A DNA stretch of 64,000 nt from CAVALG01 sp045576295 (GTDB lineage Bacteria; Bacillota; Clostridia; Oscillospirales; Acutalibacteraceae): contig JAZNGF010000049.1 of NCBI GenBank assembly GCA_045576295.1, forward strand, positions 1 to 64,000, in the 5' to 3' direction. This document shows, one piece after another, positions 25,940-34,333 of the stretch. How positions within the stretch are numbered: position 1 is the first letter of the stretch; the number at the start of each line of letters is the position of its first letter. The position numbers were made by a program, and so were the translations under genes. Under the pieces are notes generated by a model. The model was not told the origin of the DNA. It saw only the letters and a program-made list of their open reading frames with translations, and did not search any database.

Positions 25940-25944
25940 ATGAT

Positions 25945-25995
25945 TTTGTAGAGGTCAATCACAAGACCTGCGGGCGATTCTTGAATCACCCCTAC
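25945..25995. repeat. Imperfect palindromic remnant between queA and tgt
   Basis: The 50-bp stretch GTAGAGGTCAATCAC...GAATCACCCCTAC is GC-richer than its surroundings and roughly palindromic. It resembles dispersed GTAGGGG-type intergenic repeats of gut Clostridia known to me from memory. Only one copy is in this window, so repeat status cannot be shown here. Confidence 0.35.
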
Positions 25996-26012
25996 GTTTA
26001 AGGAGAATATAA

Positions 26013-27143
26013 ATGTATAAACTAATTAAAACCGAAGGCAGAGCGCGCCGCGGTGAATTTAAAACGGTTCACGGAACGGTGCAAACCCCTGCTTTTATGA
26101 ATGTTGCAACAGCCGCCGCAATTAAGGGCGGCGTTTCGGCAAACGATTTAAAGGAACTTAACTGCCAGGTAATGCTTTGCAACACCTATCACCTGCATAT
26201 CCGCCCGGGCGATGAAATTGTTAAACAAATGGGCGGGCTTCACGGCTTTACAGGCTGGCAGGGCCCAATTTTAACCGATAGCGGCGGCTTTCAGGTGTTC
26301 TCGCTTTCGTCTTTACGCAAGATTGAAGAAGAAGGCGTAACCTTTAATTCCCATGTTGACGGAAAAAGAATTTTTATGGGCCCTGAAGAGAGCATGCAAA
26401 TTCAGTCAAACCTCGGTTCAACCATTGCAATGGCATTCGACGAATGCGTTGAAAACCCTGCAACCTATGAATACGCAAAGCAGTCGTGCGAGCGCACGGT
26501 TAGGTGGCTTAAACGCTGTAAAACAAAAATGACAGAGCTGAATGCATCTGGCAATGCCGTTAACCCCAACCAGCTTTTGTTCGGCATAAATCAGGGCGCA
26601 ACCTTTGAAGATCTGCGCGTTAATAATATGAAAGAAATTGCCGAGCTTGATCTTGACGGTTATGCCATAGGCGGCCTTGCCGTTGGAGAACCTGCCGAAG
26701 TTATGTATAAAATTATTTCGGTTGTTGAGCCCGAAATGCCAAAAGATAAAATCCGTTACCTGATGGGCGTTGGAACCCCTTGCAATATTTTAGAGGCGGT
26801 GTCACTCGGGGTTGACTTGTTCGACTGCGTTATGCCAAGCCGCAACGCGCGCCACGGCCACCTTTTCACAAGCCGCGGCATTATAAACATCAATAACCAA
26901 AAATACCAAACCGACCCTGAACCTATCGACAGCGAGTGCAACTGCCCCGCCTGCAAATCGCATTCACGCGCTTATATAAGGCACCTTTTAAAATCGGGCG
27001 AAATGCTGGGTCAGCGCCTATGCGTTCAGCACAACCTTTACTTTTATAATAAGTTAATGGAAGATATTCGCGCTGCCCTTGATAACGGAACATTTAATGA
27101 ATTCAAACGTGAAAAACAAGAAATTTACGGCAAACGAATATAA
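26013..27143 (+). CDS. tgt: tRNA-guanine transglycosylase
   Basis: Tgt exchanges guanine 34 of GUN-anticodon tRNAs for preQ1. The 376-residue protein has the nucleophile region FDCVMPSRNARHG (about residue 270), the substrate motif TDSGGFQVFSL with the general-base aspartate, and the zinc site CNCPACKSHSRAYIRHLL...H near residue 310-340. Ribosome site AAGGAGAA. Follows queA by 73 bp and probably shares its transcript. Confidence 0.96.
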   Translation: MYKLIKTEGRARRGEFKTVHGTVQTPAFMNVATAAAIKGGVSANDLKELNCQVMLCNTYHLHIRPGDEIVKQMGGLHGFTGWQGPILTDSGGFQVFSLSSLRKIEEEGVTFNSHVDGKRIFMGPEESMQIQSNLGSTIAMAFDECVENPATYEYAKQSCERTVRWLKRCKTKMTELNASGNAVNPNQLLFGINQGATFEDLRVNNMKEIAELDLDGYAIGGLAVGEPAEVMYKIISVVEPEMPKDKIRYLMGVGTPCNILEAVSLGVDLFDCVMPSRNARHGHLFTSRGIININNQKYQTDPEPIDSECNCPACKSHSRAYIRHLLKSGEMLGQRLCVQHNLYFYNKLMEDIRAALDNGTFNEFKREKQEIYGKRI

Positions 27144-27158
27144 GTTTACAAATTGTTC

Positions 27159-27187
27159 TTGATTTTTCGCAAAACTGTGTGTACAAT
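27159..27187 (+). promoter_or_regulatory. yajC promoter
   Basis: TTGATT (27159-27164), 17 bp, TACAAT (27182-27187), giving yajC its own start separate from tgt. Confidence 0.7.
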
Positions 27188-27221
27188 AATTTAAGTCTAA
27201 TGCAAATTTTGGAGGTATAAT

Positions 27222-27545
27222 ATGAATACAACCGTAATGATTTTAGTTTATATAGCAATTTTCGCAGGAATGTATTTCTTCCTCATTCGCCCGCAGAACA
27301 AAAAGAAAAAAGAAGAACAAAAAATGCGCGAGAACACTCAAATCGGCGATGAAATTGTTACAATCGGCGGTTTCTACGGAAGAATCGTTGCTATTAAAGA
27401 TGATAGCTATGTTATTGAATCAACCGTTGACCGTTCAAAAATGAGAATTCTTAAAAATGCTGTTCAAACAGTTCTCACTGTTCACGAGGTTGAAGCTCCT
27501 CAAAAAGAAACTGCTAAAAAAGAAAAAGCTAAAAAATCAAAGTAA
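27222..27545 (+). CDS. yajC: YajC, preprotein translocase accessory subunit
   Basis: A 107-residue protein with one N-terminal transmembrane helix (about 4-23), the hallmark FLIRPQNKKKKEEQ, and a small cytoplasmic beta domain (IGDEIVTIGGFYGRIVAI). YajC associates with SecDF-SecYEG in E. coli but is not essential there. The C-terminal tail is very lysine-rich. secD and secF are not in the window. Confidence 0.93.
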   Translation: MNTTVMILVYIAIFAGMYFFLIRPQNKKKKEEQKMRENTQIGDEIVTIGGFYGRIVAIKDDSYVIESTVDRSKMRILKNAVQTVLTVHEVEAPQKETAKKEKAKKSK

Positions 27546-27551
27546 TATTCT

Positions 27552-27597
27552 CTCCTGCTTTTTTATACTAATGTATTAAAAAGGCAGGGGTGTTTTT
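27552..27597 (+). terminator. Hairpin overlapping the next ribosome binding site
   Basis: Arms 27552-27565 and 27577-27590 give a 14-bp stem (two G-U pairs), followed by TGTTTTT and then the ATG of the next gene. The 3' arm contains the AGGGG Shine-Dalgarno. It could terminate yajC transcription, limit translation of the next gene, or both. Confidence 0.6.
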
Positions 27598-28008
27598 ATG
27601 TATAAGAAAAAAGCAGATTCCGCGCTGGCAAAGTTTATAAAACCTGTTATATGGGGTGTTGCGGCAAGCATAGCAACAATTTTGATAATTTCTGTGATTG
27701 CGGCATTAATAATTTCAAAAATCGGCAGCGGAATTGGCCTTACCGATTACATTTCAACCGCAGCGTTAGCGGTTGGGTGCTTTGTTGGCGGGCTTGTGTC
27801 GGCAAAGTTATTAAAAGAAATGGGATTAATAATAGGCGCTGTAACAGGTGCTGTTTCATTTATAATTATTGTTTTAGCGGCAATAGCCATTGCAAACAGT
27901 AATATCGGCACGGTGTTTTTAGTTCGCCTTGCTATTTGCGTTTTAGCCTCTGGAATTGGCGGAATCATTGGTGTTAATTCTGCAAACCGCCAAAAAATCG
28001 TTCACTGA
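27598..28008 (+). CDS. TIGR04086 (DUF3792) family membrane protein
   Basis: A 136-residue protein with four predicted transmembrane helices (about 16-40, 50-68, 74-97, 106-127), glycine-rich in the third and fourth. The pattern VGGLVSAKLLKEMGLIIGAVTG is characteristic of the TIGR04086 family, which in Firmicutes usually sits next to yajC, as here. Function unknown; the linkage suggests a membrane or secretion role. A hairpin precedes and partly covers its ribosome site. Confidence 0.8.
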   Translation: MYKKKADSALAKFIKPVIWGVAASIATILIISVIAALIISKIGSGIGLTDYISTAALAVGCFVGGLVSAKLLKEMGLIIGAVTGAVSFIIIVLAAIAIANSNIGTVFLVRLAICVLASGIGGIIGVNSANRQKIVH

Positions 28009-28055
28009 TTTTGCTGTTAAACATTTACCCGTTTAAGAAAGTTGGAATTTAGTTC

Positions 28056-28084
28056 TTGACATAAAAATGCTACTTTAATATAAT
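28056..28084 (+). promoter_or_regulatory. greA-lysS promoter
   Basis: Perfect consensus: TTGACA (28056-28061), 17 bp, TATAAT (28079-28084). Confidence 0.88.
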
Positions 28085-28148
28085 ATAAATATTATGCTGT
28101 CTTTTTAAAGGTGGCAATATGTATTACACTTGAAAGGAAGTGTTTTAT

Positions 28149-28622
28149 ATGTCAAAGGTAATAGTTGTTACCAGCGAAGGTCTTAAAGCGCTTGAAACGG
28201 AACTTGAAACACTAAAAACCGTAACAAGGAACGAAATCGCAGAAAAAATTAAGGTTGCACGTGGTTTTGGCGATCTTTCCGAAAACAGCGAATACGACGA
28301 AGCAAAGAACGAGCAGGCTAAGGTTGAAGCTCGCATTATCGAGATTGAAGCAATGCTTAAAAACGTTAAGGTTATAGCCGACGACGAAATAAGCAACGAA
28401 CAGGTAACCGTTGGCGTTACAGTTAAGGTTCTCGATGTGGAATATGATGAAGAGCTTGAATTCAAAATTGTAGGCTCGGCAGAAGCTAACCCGTCTGAAG
28501 GCAAAATTTCCGATGAATCGCCCGTTGGCGCTGCCCTTATGAACAAAAAAACAGGCGATGAAGTTACCGCTGAAACACCTAACGGCCACATGAGCTTTAA
28601 AATTCTTGAAATACGCAGATAA
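28149..28622 (+). CDS. greA: Transcription elongation factor GreA
   Basis: GreA stimulates transcript cleavage by backtracked RNA polymerase. Start set at 28149 (MSKVIVVTSEGLKALE), with AAAGGAAG upstream; an in-frame GTG three codons earlier is less likely. The 157-residue protein has the N-terminal coiled coil (about 5-75) with the acidic tip GDLSENSEYDEAK and the C-terminal FKBP-like domain ending SFKILEIRR. Followed by lysS at 24 bp, a frequent clostridial pair. Confidence 0.95.
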   Translation: MSKVIVVTSEGLKALETELETLKTVTRNEIAEKIKVARGFGDLSENSEYDEAKNEQAKVEARIIEIEAMLKNVKVIADDEISNEQVTVGVTVKVLDVEYDEELEFKIVGSAEANPSEGKISDESPVGAALMNKKTGDEVTAETPNGHMSFKILEIRR

Positions 28623-28646
28623 CCCATCACGGAAGGAAGTGTGAAA

Positions 28647-30149
28647 ATGTCTGAAAACAAGCAAGCACCGGCAGAACAGCCGCAGGAAAATCTTGCAGAA
28701 ATTCTGCAGGTTAGAAGAGACAAGCTTACAGCTTTAAGAAACGAAGGGAACGACCCTTTTAAGCTTACTAAATACGATGTAACCGATTTAGCCGAAACAA
28801 TTAAATCTGATTTCGCATCATACGAAGGCAAAACCGTTAGAATTGCCGGCAGAATCTTAAGCCGCAGAATTATGGGAAAGGCAAGCTTTTTCCACATTCA
28901 AGACAGCACAACAACAATGCAGGCATACATACGCCGCGATGATATTGGCGAAGAAAATTATGCCGCCTTCAAAAAGTTCGATATTGGCGACATTGTTGGT
29001 GTTGAAGGTTTTGTTTTCACAACAAAAACAGGCGAACCCTCGGTTCACACACAAAGCATCACACTTTTAAGCAAATCGCTTTTACCGTTGCCTGAAAAAT
29101 TCCACGGCCTTAAAGATACCGACCAGCGCTACCGCAAAAGGTGCGTTGACCTTATCGTTAACCCCGAAGTTAGGGATGTTTTCAGAAAACGTTCACAAAT
29201 TTTAAAAGAGATCCGCAACTATCTCGACGGCAAGGGATTCTTAGAGGTTGACACACCTATCCTCGTTCCGCTTGAGATTGGCGCATCTGCTCGCCCCTTC
29301 AAAACGCATCACAACACCCTTGATATGGATATGTACCTGCGTATTGAAACCGAGCTTTACTTAAAGCGCCTTGTTGTTGGTGGGCTTCACCGCGTTTACG
29401 AGGTTGGCCGAATCTTCAGAAACGAAGGAATGGACACAAAGCACAACCCCGAATTCACAACAATTGAGCTTTACCAGGCATTCACCGATTACCACGGAAT
29501 GATGGATTTAGTTGAAGAGCTTTATGAGCTTCTCGCCCGCAAGATCTGCGGTTCAACCGTTATTAACTACCAAGGCACCGAAATCGACTTAGGCCATTTT
29601 GAACGCCTTACAATGGTTGAGGCTGTTAAGAGGTATTCGGGCTGCGATTATAACGATTGGGCAACCGACGAAGACGCAAGAAACTGCGCTAAAGAGCACG
29701 GCGTTGAGGTTCCAAGCAATGCAACAAAGGGCATTGTTTTAGCAGAACTGTTTGATGCATTTGTTGAAGAAAAGCTTATTCAGCCCACAATTATTTACGA
29801 TTACCCGGTTGAAAACAGCCCGCTTGCAAAGCGCAAGCCGGAAGACCCGCTGTTCACCGAAAGGTTTGAGTATTTCATTAACGCAACCGAATACGGCAAC
29901 GCATTTTCAGAGCTTAACGACCCAATCGACCAGCGCGAAAGATTCGAAAGCCAGGTTGCAGCTAAAAAGGCCGAAGAACCCGAAACAAATGCACAGGTTG
30001 ACTATGAATATGTAACCGCGCTTGAATACGGTCTTCCGCCAACAGGCGGCCTCGGATTCGGAATTGACAGGCTTGTAATGCTTTTAACCGATTCTGCCTC
30101 AATCCGCGATGTACTCCTCTTCCCCACGATGAAACCTATAGAAAATTAG
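28647..30149 (+). CDS. lysS: Lysyl-tRNA synthetase, class II
   Basis: Charges tRNA-Lys. Start chosen at ATG 28647, because GGAAGGAAG (631-639 of this kb) is correctly spaced for it and too close to the in-frame GTG at 28641. The 500-residue protein has the N-terminal OB anticodon-binding domain (about 55-150) and the class II catalytic core: motif 2 FRNEGMDTKHNPEFT and motif 3 GGLGFGIDRLVMLL. Co-transcribed with greA; no T-box leader. Confidence 0.96.
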   Translation: MSENKQAPAEQPQENLAEILQVRRDKLTALRNEGNDPFKLTKYDVTDLAETIKSDFASYEGKTVRIAGRILSRRIMGKASFFHIQDSTTTMQAYIRRDDIGEENYAAFKKFDIGDIVGVEGFVFTTKTGEPSVHTQSITLLSKSLLPLPEKFHGLKDTDQRYRKRCVDLIVNPEVRDVFRKRSQILKEIRNYLDGKGFLEVDTPILVPLEIGASARPFKTHHNTLDMDMYLRIETELYLKRLVVGGLHRVYEVGRIFRNEGMDTKHNPEFTTIELYQAFTDYHGMMDLVEELYELLARKICGSTVINYQGTEIDLGHFERLTMVEAVKRYSGCDYNDWATDEDARNCAKEHGVEVPSNATKGIVLAELFDAFVEEKLIQPTIIYDYPVENSPLAKRKPEDPLFTERFEYFINATEYGNAFSELNDPIDQRERFESQVAAKKAEEPETNAQVDYEYVTALEYGLPPTGGLGFGIDRLVMLLTDSASIRDVLLFPTMKPIEN

Positions 30150-30174
30150 CAATAAAAAGAATCAAACTCACACA

Positions 30175-30202
30175 AAAGTCCTGCTTTTAAGCAGGGCTTT
30201 TT
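30175..30202 (+). terminator. Terminator after lysS
   Basis: A 12-bp stem (AAAGTCCTGCTT/AAGCAGGGCTTT, one G-U) with a tight loop, followed by TTATT. Confidence 0.85.
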
Positions 30203-30257
30203 ATTATCCGTTTTTCTGTTGATGATAACAAATTATTGTTTTTCAATAATTTAATTA

Positions 30258-30286
30258 TTGACAAACGATAATTTTGCTGTTATTAT
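30258..30286 (+). promoter_or_regulatory. Promoter of the DUF2975-HTH unit
   Basis: TTGACA (30258-30263), 17 bp, TATTAT (30281-30286). It lies within the longer frame of the next gene and supports the start at 30318. Confidence 0.8.
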
Positions 30287-30317
30287 GATGTTAGAAACAG
30301 GTTTTGGAGGTGATTTT

Positions 30318-30785
30318 ATGTGGAACAGAAAAAGGTCGGTAACTTTATCAATAGTGGCTTGCTTTATTTTCGCCGCAATACTTACAGCAGGTTTGTTTTT
30401 AGGAACTTGGGCTGTAAAAACATGGTTTGTTGCCTATCGCGGTTGGGCTGAAAACAGCCTTGCTTTGCAAAAAATGCTAACAATTTTCAAGGCGTGTTTT
30501 TATCCCTCTTCCCTCTTTGGTTATATAACACTTTACAGCCTTTTAAAGCTGCTGTTTAACATAAGAAAAGAAGAAATATTTATTAGTCAAAACGTTAAGT
30601 ATCTTCGCTGTATTTCGTGGAGCTGTTTTGCAGTTGCGCTTATAACCCTTATAGGCGGAATTTTCTACATACCCTTTAGTTGCATAACCATTGCCGCGGC
30701 TTTTGTTGGCTTGATGCTTCGCGTTGTAAAAAACGTTATGCAAAACGCTGTTGAAATCAAATCAGAAAACGAACTTACAATTTAA
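30318..30785 (+). CDS. DUF2975-like four-helix membrane protein
   Basis: Start at 30318 (MWNRKRSVT), after TTTGGAGGTG. The 155-residue protein has four predicted transmembrane helices (about 9-32, 55-78, 98-122, 124-142) with NIRKEEIFISQNVKYLR between helices 2 and 3, a pattern typical of DUF2975. As usual for that family it is followed within 15 bp by a small Cro-like HTH gene. Function unknown; the pair behaves like a membrane-sensor/regulator module, which is inference. Confidence 0.7.
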   Translation: MWNRKRSVTLSIVACFIFAAILTAGLFLGTWAVKTWFVAYRGWAENSLALQKMLTIFKACFYPSSLFGYITLYSLLKLLFNIRKEEIFISQNVKYLRCISWSCFAVALITLIGGIFYIPFSCITIAAAFVGLMLRVVKNVMQNAVEIKSENELTI

Positions 30786-30800
30786 AGTGAGGAAAGCAAG

Positions 30801-31007
30801 ATGATTGAAATAGATTTAGACGTTATGTTGGCAATACGCAAAATGACCTCGCTTGAGCTTGCTGAAAAAATTGGCATCACACCTGCAAATCTTTCTATAC
30901 TCAAAACAGGCAAAGCAAAGGCAATACGTTTTTCAACCCTTGAGGCCATCTGCAAAACGCTGGAATGCCAACCCGGAGATATAATCAAATATAATGATAA
31001 GGAGTAG
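30801..31007 (+). CDS. Small Cro/CI-type HTH regulator (YozG-like)
   Basis: A 68-residue DNA-binding protein almost entirely HTH: LAEKIGITPANLSILKTGKAKAI is the helix-turn-helix, followed by FSTLEAICKTLECQPGDII, typical of the HTH_26 group. Paired with the DUF2975 membrane protein just upstream (15 bp). The last codons, AAG GAG TAG, form the ribosome site of the next gene, which suggests coupling. Targets unknown, probably autoregulatory. Confidence 0.85.
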   Translation: MIEIDLDVMLAIRKMTSLELAEKIGITPANLSILKTGKAKAIRFSTLEAICKTLECQPGDIIKYNDKE

Positions 31008-31012
31008 CGATT

Positions 31013-32686
31013 ATGGATACAGCAAACATTAATTCTTTTAAACCGCAGCAAGAATACACTAATCAGAACAATCAGACCCAACCCTTTCCGCAATATAGAG
31101 GAAAACCGCTTTTCTCCCTTTCAAAGGGTGATAACGCTTTTGTGATATGCGCATTGATTTTAAGCATATTTACTTCTGCGTTCGGTATTTTCGGCGGTTT
31201 CGCTCTTGGGTATTTAATATCTATCACCTTAATGATAACAATGTTCTTTATTTACTTTGCGAAGGTGAGTAAAGCACGCTTTTTGCCTATAATAAGCGGA
31301 CTGTTATCTTTAGCTAACGCCGCTGTGTTTGTATGCACAACCAATGGCAGTGTGCGATTTTTTAGTGTGATTATAAGTTTGCTTTTATCGCTTGTCTGCT
31401 TCGACGGATTAGTGAACGGGTCATCTCGCGGTAACCGCCAGACACTTGGAGTGTTTTATTCAGCATTATCAACTGTTGGGAACTTAGGAATTGCCGTAAG
31501 ATCACCGTTTTATAAAAGCAATGGCGAAAGAAAAAGAACCGGCAAAGCTCTTTTAGGACTACTTTGTTCATTGCCTGTGGTTGCTATTGTGCTACCGTTG
31601 CTTATATCATCTGATGAAGCATTCCGAGGAATGATGGATAATATTTTCAGCAACACATTTTCCACCATTTTAAAGCTCGTGTTTGGCTTATCACTTTCTC
31701 TTTTTGTTATCTCATACGGCTTTTCGCTCAAAACAGGCCGTATAGCAAAAATAAAGCAAGGAACTTTTTCGGGCATTGAAAATGTGTATATTATTTCATT
31801 TTTATCAGCAATATCACTTTGTTACTTGCTTTATTTGTTTTCACAGCTTGCATACTTTTTCAGTGCCTTCAAAGGCTTTTTACCAAACGGTGAAATAACC
31901 TACGCTGAGTATGCACGCAAAGGATTTTTTGAGATGTGTGTTATTGCTGTTATAAATCTTATACTTGTATTTTTAGCATTAATTCTTTCTAAAAAACGAA
32001 ACGGCAAGGTGTGCCACAGCATAAAGGCAATTGCAACATTTATTGCGGTTTTCACTTTAATAATAATTGCCACTGCAATTTCAAAGATGGCACTTTATAT
32101 TGATGCCTACGGTATGACAATACTGCGCCTTACAACCAGCGCTTTTATGATCTTTTTAGGCATAGTTTTCATAAGCGTAATTTTGAGAATATATATATTA
32201 AAAATCAATATCGTAAAAACTGCTTTAATTTCGGCAGGATGCATAATACTTGTGCTCGGCACAGTTAATGTAAACTCTGTTTGCGCAAAATACAATTATG
32301 AAAGCTATATGGCAGGAAAGCTTGAAACAATTGATGTTCAGGCACTTTACGACTTAGGCGACGAGGGCATCCCCTACATTGTAAAGCTCGCTTCCTGTGA
32401 TGATACGGTTGTTGCAAGCGAAGCGCAAGAATACCTTGCAGATGCTTGCTTATATGAATATTTCGAAAATATTCATAAGATAGAAAACTTTACTGCACAC
32501 GAGTTTAAGCAAAACCAAAAAGACAACGGTTTTGAGCATTTTAGCATACCTAAAGCAAAAGCCTATAACAGCATCTTCGAATATATGGAAAGCAACACCG
32601 AGTTCAGCGAAATCTGCCAAGAATATTTCGAAGATGGAAATAGAATAAGTTATTGGGTATCGTGGTTTTTTAACAAACTAATTTAA
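31013..32686 (+). CDS. DUF4173 polytopic membrane protein
   Basis: A 557-residue protein with a soluble, Gln/Asn-rich N-terminus (1-45), about twelve hydrophobic helices (about 45-430), and an about 120-residue C-terminal extracytoplasmic or cytoplasmic tail. The segment ITYAEYARKGFFEMCVIAVINL (split by the motif YARKGFFE) marks the DUF4173 family. Co-transcribed with the small HTH gene. Function unknown; nothing in the sequence identifies a substrate or active site. Confidence 0.75.
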   Translation: MDTANINSFKPQQEYTNQNNQTQPFPQYRGKPLFSLSKGDNAFVICALILSIFTSAFGIFGGFALGYLISITLMITMFFIYFAKVSKARFLPIISGLLSLANAAVFVCTTNGSVRFFSVIISLLLSLVCFDGLVNGSSRGNRQTLGVFYSALSTVGNLGIAVRSPFYKSNGERKRTGKALLGLLCSLPVVAIVLPLLISSDEAFRGMMDNIFSNTFSTILKLVFGLSLSLFVISYGFSLKTGRIAKIKQGTFSGIENVYIISFLSAISLCYLLYLFSQLAYFFSAFKGFLPNGEITYAEYARKGFFEMCVIAVINLILVFLALILSKKRNGKVCHSIKAIATFIAVFTLIIIATAISKMALYIDAYGMTILRLTTSAFMIFLGIVFISVILRIYILKINIVKTALISAGCIILVLGTVNVNSVCAKYNYESYMAGKLETIDVQALYDLGDEGIPYIVKLASCDDTVVASEAQEYLADACLYEYFENIHKIENFTAHEFKQNQKDNGFEHFSIPKAKAYNSIFEYMESNTEFSEICQEYFEDGNRISYWVSWFFNKLI

Positions 32687-32753
32687 GCCAAATTGCCGGG
32701 GGGCACAACAATATTCCTTAACAGAATATCATTCCAACCGAGGTTGTTATTAT

Positions 32754-33608
32754 ATGAAATCGAAAAGAAAAATTGTTATATTAGTTTTGGTTGCAGCTTT
32801 TTTGGCGCTGGTTATATGGACATTATGGGCCAACACAGCGCTTAAGCTTAACAAGTATGAAATAGCAAGTGATAGATTACCGAAAGAATTTTCAGGGTAT
32901 CGCATAGCGCACATTTCAGATTTGCATAATTCGGAAATGGGCAAAGAAAACAAAAAACTTATTTCAATGCTAAATAAAGCGCAACCGGATATTATCGCCA
33001 TTACAGGAGATATTATCGACTCGCGCAGAACTAACATTGATGTTGCCTTGCAATTTGCTGAAAAAGCCGTAAAAATTGCCCCTTGCTACTATGTAACAGG
33101 AAACCACGAATCAAGAATAAAAGAATATAAAGACCTAAAGCACGGATTAGAAGAAATAGGTGTAACTGTTCTTGAAGACGAAAGTGTAAAGCTTAAAAAA
33201 CACGACGCGGAAATAACGCTTATTGGAGTTGACGACCCTACTTTCGACCCGGATAATTACTACAACGGTTCAAAGCCCATTATGGAAGGCAAACTAAAAG
33301 AACTTATGAACGGCAACAATTCATACACTGTTCTTCTGTCTCACCGCCCTGAAAGATTTGATACCTATACTGAATATAAATTAGATTTGGTTTTAACAGG
33401 ACATGCACACGGCGGGCAGGTTAGGCTACCATTTGTTGGCGGCTTATTAGCCCCTAATCAAGGCTGGTTCCCCGAATATGATAGCGGATTATACACCGAA
33501 AACACAACAAATATGATTGTAAGCCGCGGCATTGGAAACAGCGTTGTGCCGCTTCGTTTTAATAACAGGCCCGAAGTTATTTTAATTGAACTAAAACATA
33601 CTAAATAA
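32754..33608 (+). CDS. Membrane-anchored metallophosphoesterase (YkuE-like)
   Basis: A 284-residue calcineurin-like phosphoesterase. One N-terminal membrane helix (about 7-27) is followed by the metal ligands in order: ISDLHNS (D, H), TGDIIDS (D), VTGNHE (N, H), LLSHRPE (H), and TGHAHGGQ (H, H). All are present, so it should be active. B. subtilis YkuE, the nearest known type, is a wall-associated metal-dependent enzyme of unclear substrate. A terminator follows. Confidence 0.88.
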   Translation: MKSKRKIVILVLVAAFLALVIWTLWANTALKLNKYEIASDRLPKEFSGYRIAHISDLHNSEMGKENKKLISMLNKAQPDIIAITGDIIDSRRTNIDVALQFAEKAVKIAPCYYVTGNHESRIKEYKDLKHGLEEIGVTVLEDESVKLKKHDAEITLIGVDDPTFDPDNYYNGSKPIMEGKLKELMNGNNSYTVLLSHRPERFDTYTEYKLDLVLTGHAHGGQVRLPFVGGLLAPNQGWFPEYDSGLYTENTTNMIVSRGIGNSVVPLRFNNRPEVILIELKHTK

Positions 33609-33674
33609 CTTTTATATACTTAAACCATAGCATTCATATATTACAAATCCGCATTAGATATGCAAAGAATAGTT

Positions 33675-33718
33675 AAGCACCCCAATTGGCAATTAAGCTG
33701 CAAATTAGGGTGCTTTTT
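33675..33718 (+). terminator. Terminator after the phosphoesterase gene
   Basis: A 13-bp stem with one mismatch (33675-33687, 33703-33715), loop 15 nt, then TTT. Confidence 0.75.
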
Positions 33719-33776
33719 ACACTTATAACGATGAATTTTCACCCGGAAACAATTGCGACAAAATGTCGTATTTTTA

Positions 33777-33805
33777 TTGACACCTATATCACAATATGGT
33801 ATAAT
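33777..33805 (+). promoter_or_regulatory. Promoter of the HTH-kinase cluster
   Basis: TTGACA (33777-33782), 17 bp, TATAAT (33800-33805), perfect consensus. Confidence 0.88.
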
Positions 33806-33910
33806 TATAAAAGTTTTAAGCTACTCACTTTAGCTTTAAATTTTGGTTTTATTAATCAATGGCACTCTTTTTAATTTGCAAGTAAATACTGTATGAAACG
33901 AGGTAATAAT

Positions 33911-34204
33911 ATGCTGCACAAACTAGACGAACCCCTTAAAGAGAAGTCTATTGAAAACATGACAAAAAACATGCTTACCTTAAGAACAATGCTTCATCTT
34001 TCCCAAGCGGAACTGGCAACATTAATAGGTGTTGGCAGGCAAACATTGGTGGCAATTGAAACACGCAAACGCAAAATGACCTGGTCCACTTTTTTATCTT
34101 TATTATTTGTTTTTTCACAAAACAAACAAACCAACTCATTGTTAGAAATCTTCGAAATCTACACACCAACAATGAAAAAAATATACTCAGATATTAATTC
34201 ATAA
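33911..34204 (+). CDS. Cro/CI-type HTH regulator at the head of the kinase cluster
   Basis: Start at 33911 (MLHKLDEPLKEK) with GAGGT upstream; an in-frame ATG six codons earlier lacks a site. The 97-residue protein has one HTH domain (about 22-76): LSQAELATLIGVGRQTLVAIETRKRKM. The C-terminal 20 residues are not typical of any domain I know. It follows the strong promoter and lies 130 bp upstream of the first kinase gene, so it may be an autoregulator of the cluster. Inference only. Confidence 0.75.
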   Translation: MLHKLDEPLKEKSIENMTKNMLTLRTMLHLSQAELATLIGVGRQTLVAIETRKRKMTWSTFLSLLFVFSQNKQTNSLLEIFEIYTPTMKKIYSDINS

Positions 34205-34333
34205 AATAAACACATAAAATCAATTAACACGTTATTAACCACATAAAAGTATGCGTGTGATTTTGTTTTACTCACATAAATTGAACGCACGTTTACTTAA
34301 ATTCAAATGCAGTACAACTACTCGAGGTGCAAA

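Larger units (their letters stand above)
33609..33910. other. 302-bp intergenic region before the kinase cluster
   Basis: Holds the terminator of the phosphoesterase gene (33675-33718) and a perfect consensus promoter (33777-33805), leaving a leader of about 100 nt before the HTH gene. No riboswitch or small gene recognised in the leader. Confidence 0.65.

Noticed and set aside
28145..28897. 250-codon antisense frame over greA and the start of lysS
   Set aside because: Exact shadow of two conserved genes; no ribosome site and Ser/Leu-rich translation typical of antisense frames.
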